Positions 14,789 to 18,967 of a stretch of 18,967 nt of DNA are shown piece by piece. The DNA is from DATFWC01 sp045801465 (lineage in GTDB: Bacteria > Pseudomonadota > Alphaproteobacteria > Rhizobiales > Xanthobacteraceae), in assembly GCA_045801465.1 (NCBI GenBank), contig JBJMSU010000211.1:1-18967 (forward strand), read 5' to 3'. Each line of letters opens with the position of its first letter. Position 1 is the stretch's first letter. The translations under genes and the position numbers were made by a program. The notes beneath the pieces were generated by a model. It had not been told where the DNA came from and ran no database searches. It saw nothing but the letters and a program-made list of their open reading frames with translations.

Positions 14789-15841
14789 ATGCGCGTGATC
14801 GTGACCGGAGGTGCTGGTTTCATCGGCTCGGCCGTATGCCGGCAATTCGTGCTCGAGCAGGGCTGGGCCGTCCTCAATTTCGACAAGCTGACCTACGCGG
14901 CGAACCTCCGCTCGCTCGATCCGGTGGCCGACCACCCGCGCTACCGCTTCGTGCATGCGGACATCTGCGACGGCGCGGCCGTCGAACGTGCATTCGAGCA
15001 CTTCGCTCCCGACGCGGTGGTGCACCTTGCCGCCGAAACGCATGTCGACCGCTCGATCGACGGCTCTGCGGAATTCGTGCGCACCAACGTGATCGGCACG
15101 CACGTTCTTCTCGAAGCGGCGCGCCGGTATTGGAACACGCTGCCGCCGGGCGAGCGCGCCCGCTTCCGCTTCGTGCACGTCTCGACCGACGAAGTGTACG
15201 GTTCGCTCGGCGAAACCGGACGCTTCGTCGAAACCTCGCCGTACGATCCGCGCTCTCCTTATTCGGCCAGCAAGGCCGCGAGCGATCATTTGGCGCGTGC
15301 CTGGCATGAGACCTATGGTTTGCCGGTCGTCCTCTCCAACTGCTCGAACAATTACGGTCCCTTTCACTTCCCGGAAAAACTCATTCCGCTGACGATCCTG
15401 AACGCCATCGAGGGAAAGCCGCTGCCGGTCTATGGCGACGGTTTGCATGTTCGCGATTGGCTCTACGTCCACGACCATGTCACGGCGCTGGGCCTTGTGC
15501 TCACCAAGGGCCGTCCCGGGGAGAAGTACAATGTCGGCGGGCGCAGCGAACGCACCAATCTGCAGGTCGTGCAGACCATCTGCGATATCGTCGATGATCT
15601 CCTCCCCGCCTCCACGCCGCGACGTCACCTGATCGCCTTCGTCGAGGACCGGCCCGGCCACGATCGCCGGTATGCGATGGATTGCGGCAAGATCGAAAAC
15701 ACGCTCGGATGGTCGTGTGCGGAATCGTTCGAGAGCGGTTTGCGCAAGACCGTGCGCTGGTACATGAAGAATCGCGCCTGGTGGGAGCCGTTGCGCAGAA
15801 ACGTCTATGGCGGCGAGCGCCTCGGCCTCACCAACGCCTAG
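14789..15841 (+). CDS. rmlB: dTDP-glucose 4,6-dehydratase
   Basis: The 350-residue extended short-chain dehydrogenase converts dTDP-glucose to dTDP-4-keto-6-deoxyglucose using bound NAD. The NAD loop TGGAGFIG (6-13), the family LAAETHVDRSID (80-91), the catalytic Thr133-Asp134-Glu135 (STDEVYG) and Tyr158-x3-Lys162 (YSASKAASDH) are present, as are SNNYGPFHFPEKLIPL and YGDGLHVRDWLYV. Length is normal. It starts 5 nt after rmlC. A 237-bp gap with strong GC-rich hairpins separates it from rmlA. Confidence 0.96.
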   Translation: MRVIVTGGAGFIGSAVCRQFVLEQGWAVLNFDKLTYAANLRSLDPVADHPRYRFVHADICDGAAVERAFEHFAPDAVVHLAAETHVDRSIDGSAEFVRTNVIGTHVLLEAARRYWNTLPPGERARFRFVHVSTDEVYGSLGETGRFVETSPYDPRSPYSASKAASDHLARAWHETYGLPVVLSNCSNNYGPFHFPEKLIPLTILNAIEGKPLPVYGDGLHVRDWLYVHDHVTALGLVLTKGRPGEKYNVGGRSERTNLQVVQTICDIVDDLLPASTPRRHLIAFVEDRPGHDRRYAMDCGKIENTLGWSCAESFESGLRKTVRWYMKNRAWWEPLRRNVYGGERLGLTNA

Positions 15842-15890
15842 AGAGGCCCGCTGGAATGGACGCACGAACTTTCCGCGCATTCGGCCTGCT

Positions 15891-16004
15891 CCCTCTCCCC
15901 GCCGGCGAGAGGGATGGGGTGAGGGGGCGGGGACCTCTCGATAGGCTCGGTCCCCCTCACCCGCCCGCGCGTAGCGCGGGCGACCTCTCCCCTCCGGGAG
16001 AGGT
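15891..16004. repeat. Compound GC-rich hairpin cassette between rmlB and rmlA
   Basis: Four inverted repeats lie in a row. CCCTCTC (15891-15897) pairs with GAGAGGG (15907-15913). GGGTGAGGGGG (15917-15927) pairs with CCCCCTCACCC (15952-15962). GCCCGCGC (15963-15970) pairs with GCGCGGGC (15974-15981). ACCTCTCCC (15983-15991) pairs with GGGAGAGGT (15996-16004). There is no T-tract. It resembles, from memory, a dispersed intergenic repeat seen in many proteobacteria. Open frames through it on both strands are not genes. It may damp read-through into rmlA. Confidence 0.75.
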
Positions 16005-16078
16005 GACTCGCGGCACCGCCCCGCGTCCCGCCAAAACCTGCACTGCCGCCGATGTGACATGCCGCAGGACGTGAAACC

Positions 16079-16948
16079 ATGAGGGGCATCATTCTGGCCG
16101 GGGGCAGCGGAACACGTCTCTTTCCCATGACGCTTGCGGTCTCCAAGCAGCTATTGCCGGTCTACGACAAGCCGATGATCTACTATCCGCTGTCGGTGCT
16201 GTTGCTTGCCGGCATCCGCGAGATCCTCATCATCACCGGCCCCGAGCATCAAGCTCTGTTCCGGGGCCTGCTGCGCGACGGACGCCAGTTCGGCGCTTCG
16301 CTCAGCTACGCGACGCAATCACGGCCCGACGGACTTGCACAAGCTTTCGTCATCGGGCGCGATTTCGTCGGCAGCGAAGGGTGCGCGCTCATTCTCGGCG
16401 ACAATATCTTCTATGGACAGGGCCTGGCGCAGCTCCTGAGCGGCACGGCGAAACGCAATTCGGGCGCGACGGTCTTTGCCTATGAGGTCGCCGACCCGCA
16501 GCAATATGGCGTTGTCGCCTTCGACGGCCACGGACGCGCCACCTCGATCGAAGAAAAACCGTCTCGGCCGCGCTCGAACTGGGCCGTCACCGGGCTGTAT
16601 TTCTACGACAACGACGTCGTTCGCTATGCACAGGAGGTGAAGCCCTCTGCGCGCGGCGAACTGGAAATCACCGACGTCAATCGCCGCTATCTGGTGGCCG
16701 GCAAGCTTCATGTCGAGCGGATGGGACGCGGCTACGCCTGGCTCGACATGGGCACGATGGATTCGCTGCTCGAAGCGTCCGAATTCGTCTCCACGCTCGA
16801 GCGGCGCCAGGGACTGAAAATCGGCTGCCCGGAAGAAATCGCATTGCGGTTCGGCTACGTCACGATCGAGACAATCGAGCCTTGGCTGGCTGAACTCGGC
16901 AACAGCGGGTATGCCGACTACGTCCGCAAAGTCGCGGCGAGCCTGTGA
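16079..16948 (+). CDS. rmlA: Glucose-1-phosphate thymidylyltransferase
   Basis: The 289-residue enzyme joins dTTP and glucose-1-phosphate to dTDP-glucose, the first step to 6-deoxysugars. The nucleotide-binding GGSGTRL (8-14), SKQLLPVYDKPMIYYPLS (22-39), the metal-binding region LILGDNIFYG (104-113), a downstream IEEKP, and GRGYAWLDMGT are all in place, and length equals the typical short RmlA. AGGA about 9 nt before ATG 16079 is the likely ribosome-binding site. It supplies RmlB and RmlC upstream. Composite repeat copy 3 begins 2 nt after its stop codon. Confidence 0.96.
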   Translation: MRGIILAGGSGTRLFPMTLAVSKQLLPVYDKPMIYYPLSVLLLAGIREILIITGPEHQALFRGLLRDGRQFGASLSYATQSRPDGLAQAFVIGRDFVGSEGCALILGDNIFYGQGLAQLLSGTAKRNSGATVFAYEVADPQQYGVVAFDGHGRATSIEEKPSRPRSNWAVTGLYFYDNDVVRYAQEVKPSARGELEITDVNRRYLVAGKLHVERMGRGYAWLDMGTMDSLLEASEFVSTLERRQGLKIGCPEEIALRFGYVTIETIEPWLAELGNSGYADYVRKVAASL

Positions 16949-16950
16949 CA

Positions 16951-17115
16951 AGTGCCGCCGATTTGAAGTTCCTACAGCGCCTGCCGCAAGCTCGTTTAGG
17001 AACTTCAAATCGAAAAGCGGCACTAGAATCCTGGAGTTGCTAGTGCCCCTTTGCTTCCGAAGTTCGTGTCAGAGGGAGCTGCCATGTATCACGAACTTCG
17101 GAAGCGGGGCACCAG
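16951..17115 (+). repeat. Composite palindromic element, copy 3
   Basis: It has the same two-hairpin design as at 3722-3889: hairpin 1 at 16951-17024 (AGTGCCGC to GCGGCACT) and hairpin 2 at 17040-17115 (CTAGTGCC to GGCACCAG). The final arm has CCAG instead of CTAG. Hairpin 2 is almost identical to copy 1, including an ATG at 17084 with AGGGAG upstream; hairpin 1 is almost identical to copy 2. It fills nearly the whole gap between rmlA and the SGNH gene, whose only ribosome-binding candidates (GGAAG or GCGGGG, 17100-17109) lie in the last hairpin arm. Confidence 0.9.
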
Positions 17116-17118
17116 CGC

Positions 17119-18258
17119 ATGCCTGACGCCGTTGCGAACGCGGAACCCTCTACCGGACGGGCCAGGGTCTTTGCCGCCATGGCGGTCAGCGGCAGTGTGC
17201 TGGCGTGCCTGTTGTTTGCCGAGATCGTCCTGCGGTTCCTGCCTGTCGCCACCGGCATGTGGGCGATGCCGGTGAATGCCTCGAACCCCATCTTTCGCTT
17301 CACCCCCGACCGGGAATTCCTGTTTTCCCGCGACTGGAATTTTTCCCTGGTCAATCGCGGACACATCAACAACGACGGATTCGTCAACGACGAGAACTAT
17401 GCGGAGAACGACTCGCGGCCGTTGCTGGCGGTCGTCGGCGACTCCTACGTGGAAGCCGCCATGGTGCCCAACGACAAGACCTTCTACCGGCGCCAGTCCG
17501 CAACGCTCGGCGGCAAGGGACGCATCTACAGCTTCGGCGCCTCCGGCGCTCCCTTGAGCCAATACCTGGTCTGGGCCCAATATGCGGCGCAGAAATACCG
17601 CGCCGGCGCCATCGCCATCATCGTGGTCGGCAATGATTTCGATGAAAGCCTGTGGGCCTACAACAAGCGACCCGGTCTCCACGTCTATGTCAAAGGGCCG
17701 AACGGTCGGCTCCAGCTCCGGCGCACGGACTATCGGCCGTCTCCCTTGCGGTCGCTCGTTCGCCATTCGGCGCTCGGGCGATATCTCGTTTTCCATCTGC
17801 ATGTGCTCGAAACGACCAAGGAAATCGCTGCGCGTTGGGGCTTCACCGCCGCGCATGCAGAGACACCGCAGTATGTCGGCAACACCGCCGCCGAGGCCTC
17901 ACCGGAGCGCGTGCGTGACTCGCAGGAGGCGATTGCCGCTTTCCTCGGCGATCTCGGCAAGATGGTCGCGCTGCCGCCCGATCGCATCGCCTTGCTGGTC
18001 GACGGCGCTCGTTATGAAAGCAATATCGAGGTCACGGAGCGAAGCTATTTCGGGCAGATGCGGGGCTACTTCATGCGCCAAGCTTCGCAGCGTGGTTATG
18101 AAGTGATCGATCTGCAGCCGTTGTTCGTCGCCCGCAGCCGCGACGGGAGCCGATTCGAATTTCCCACCGATGCCCATTGGAACGCGATCGCCCACGAGGT
18201 CGCCGCCGAGGCGTTGGGCGCGTCCCGGCTGTATCGGATGATGTTCGCTCCGCCGTGA
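17119..18258 (+). CDS. Membrane-anchored SGNH-fold protein, AlgX/AlgJ-like
   Basis: The 379-residue protein begins with a hydrophobic segment (about 17-42), likely an anchor or uncleaved signal, so the rest should be periplasmic. The catalytic pattern is SGNH: VVGDSYVEA (105-113) with Ser109, a Gly at 140 (FGASGAP), VVGNDFDES (169-177) with Asn172, and DAHWN (351-355) with Asp351 and His353. The DxHW form of the last block recalls the alginate O-acetyltransferases AlgX and AlgJ rather than the classic DxxH esterases, so O-acetylation of the exported glycan is a fair inference; hydrolysis is the alternative. ATG 17119 lies 3 nt after repeat copy 3, and ATG 17179 is a possible later start. The next gene begins in its stop codon (TGATG). 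Confidence 0.75.
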   Translation: MPDAVANAEPSTGRARVFAAMAVSGSVLACLLFAEIVLRFLPVATGMWAMPVNASNPIFRFTPDREFLFSRDWNFSLVNRGHINNDGFVNDENYAENDSRPLLAVVGDSYVEAAMVPNDKTFYRRQSATLGGKGRIYSFGASGAPLSQYLVWAQYAAQKYRAGAIAIIVVGNDFDESLWAYNKRPGLHVYVKGPNGRLQLRRTDYRPSPLRSLVRHSALGRYLVFHLHVLETTKEIAARWGFTAAHAETPQYVGNTAAEASPERVRDSQEAIAAFLGDLGKMVALPPDRIALLVDGARYESNIEVTERSYFGQMRGYFMRQASQRGYEVIDLQPLFVARSRDGSRFEFPTDAHWNAIAHEVAAEALGASRLYRMMFAPP

Positions 18259-18967
18259 TGTCAGCTTCACCTCGTTCCAGCGCATCCCGCGTCCGACCCA
18301 TGCCGGTGTCTGACAACCTCGCTTCGCGAGATGCTTCGCCGCGGCGGCTTCTCTTCCTGGTGACGGAGGATTGGTATTTCTGGGCCCATCGCCTGCATCT
18401 CGCCCGCGCGGCGCGCGATGCCGGCTATGAGGTGGTGGTCGCAACGCGCGCGAAGTCCCTCGCCCGTGCGATCGAGGCGGAGGGCTTTCGGCTCGAGCCG
18501 TTGTCATGGCAACGGGGCAGCATCAACCCGCTTCGGCTGATCTTCGATCTGTGGACGATCGTTCGGCTGTATCGCCGGCTGCGGCCGGACATCGTCCATC
18601 ATGTCTCGCTCAAGCCGATCATGCTCGGCACGGCCGCGGCGCGGTCCGTGCCGAACACCGCCGTTCTCAATGCGCTGACCGGCCGCGGATACATTTTCAC
18701 CGCGCGCTCTGTTCGTGCGCGCGTGCTCGCACCCACCATTTCCTTTCTGCTGCGCCTGCTGTCACGGCGGCCCAACACCGTCCTGCTGTTGGAGAATGAG
18801 GACGACCGGCGCTTTGTCGTCGACACGATCGGCATTCCCGCCGAACGGACCGCCGTCACGCCGGGATCGGGCGTCGATATGCGCCAATTCGCCGTGCTGC
18901 CGATGCCGCCCGGCGAACCGGTCGCCATCGGCTGCGCCGCGCGCATGGTGCATCTCAAGGGCATCGC
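18258..18967 (+). CDS. GT4-like glycosyltransferase, 5' part only
   Basis: An open frame of 236 codons runs from ATG 18258 to the window end without a stop, so the gene is cut by the edge. The N-terminal GT-B domain is visible: RLLFLVTEDWYFWAHRLHLA (about 31-50), then RPDIVHHVSLKPIMLG, then VLNALTGRGYIFT, a pattern seen in GT4 enzymes of O-antigen and capsule loci. The domain linker PGSGVDM resembles the VPGSGVD turn before the donor domain, and VAIGCAARMVHLKGI starts the donor domain. ATG 18258 overlaps the SGNH stop as TGATG; a second ATG lies at 18300. The E-x7-E motif would be beyond the window. Confidence 0.85.
   Translation, partial: MSASPRSSASRVRPMPVSDNLASRDASPRRLLFLVTEDWYFWAHRLHLARAARDAGYEVVVATRAKSLARAIEAEGFRLEPLSWQRGSINPLRLIFDLWTIVRLYRRLRPDIVHHVSLKPIMLGTAAARSVPNTAVLNALTGRGYIFTARSVRARVLAPTISFLLRLLSRRPNTVLLLENEDDRRFVVDTIGIPAERTAVTPGSGVDMRQFAVLPMPPGEPVAIGCAARMVHLKGI

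Noticed and set aside
13105..14886. 593-codon minus-strand open frame opposite the aminotransferase and rmlC
   Set aside because: It runs across two well-supported genes on the other strand and their junction; it is a shadow frame.
14639..16060. 473-codon minus-strand open frame across rmlC, rmlB and the hairpin cassette
   Set aside because: It is antisense to rmlB and reads through dispersed hairpins; the N-terminus is purely repeat-derived.
15682..16146. Open frames on both strands through the rmlB-rmlA gap
   Set aside because: They consist of low-complexity translations of GC-rich inverted repeats and overlap rmlB or rmlA.
16951..17115. Intrinsic (Rho-independent) terminator after rmlA
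   Set aside because: Stems are strong, but loops are long (about 20-25 nt) and no T-tract follows on the plus strand; I call it a repeat and not a terminator.

Overview
The window is about 19 kb of high-GC DNA that reads as part of a surface-polysaccharide (O-antigen, capsule or exopolysaccharide) biosynthesis region. The base composition, the style of the intergenic palindromes and the glycosyltransferase/asparagine-synthase gene set suggest an alphaproteobacterium, most likely Hyphomicrobiales near the Bradyrhizobium/Rhodopseudomonas/Xanthobacteraceae group. That placement is an inference: there is no rRNA, tRNA or other phylogenetic marker here. I saw no CRISPR array, phage gene, transposase or RNA gene.

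Layout. The left part (216-3498) has a SAM-methyltransferase-like gene facing a two-gene minus-strand unit made of a radical SAM/SPASM-type protein and an unrecognised, weakly glycosyltransferase-like protein. A three-gene minus-strand operon follows (3886-7849): a hexapeptide acetyltransferase, an AAC(3)-family acetyltransferase and a large 816-residue protein that looks like a glycosyltransferase fused to a Rossmann/methyltransferase-like domain. The middle part holds a Nudix hydrolase (plus) and an asparagine synthase plus GT4 glycosyltransferase pair (minus, 8677-11717). The right part is a plus-strand run of GT4 glycosyltransferase, WbpE-type sugar aminotransferase, RmlC, RmlB and RmlA (11831-16948). 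It is followed by a membrane-anchored SGNH/AlgX-like protein and a GT4 glycosyltransferase cut by the window end.

How the genes fit together. RmlA and RmlB would make dTDP-4-keto-6-deoxyglucose. RmlC, the aminotransferase and one of the two acetyltransferases could turn a keto sugar into an N-acylated amino-deoxysugar. The GT4 enzymes would add sugars to the growing glycan. The asparagine synthase (amide formation), the methyltransferase(s) and the SGNH protein (O-acetylation or deacetylation) would decorate it. rmlD is not in the window, so a plain dTDP-L-rhamnose pathway is not complete here.

The strongest non-gene signal is a family of composite palindromic elements of about 165 bp. There are three full copies (3722-3889, 8007-8172, 16951-17115) and one cut by the left edge (1-19), all in the same orientation. 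Each copy is two related but inverted asymmetric hairpins ending in TAG/CTAG. The copies lie at the borders of gene blocks. They bracket the acetyltransferase operon, supply the stop codon of one gene and touch the ribosome-binding regions of two others. Two other intergenic palindrome types also occur (3605-3649 and 15891-16004). Two minus-strand operons carry near-identical promoter candidates (TTGnAA, 16-bp spacer, TATAAG).
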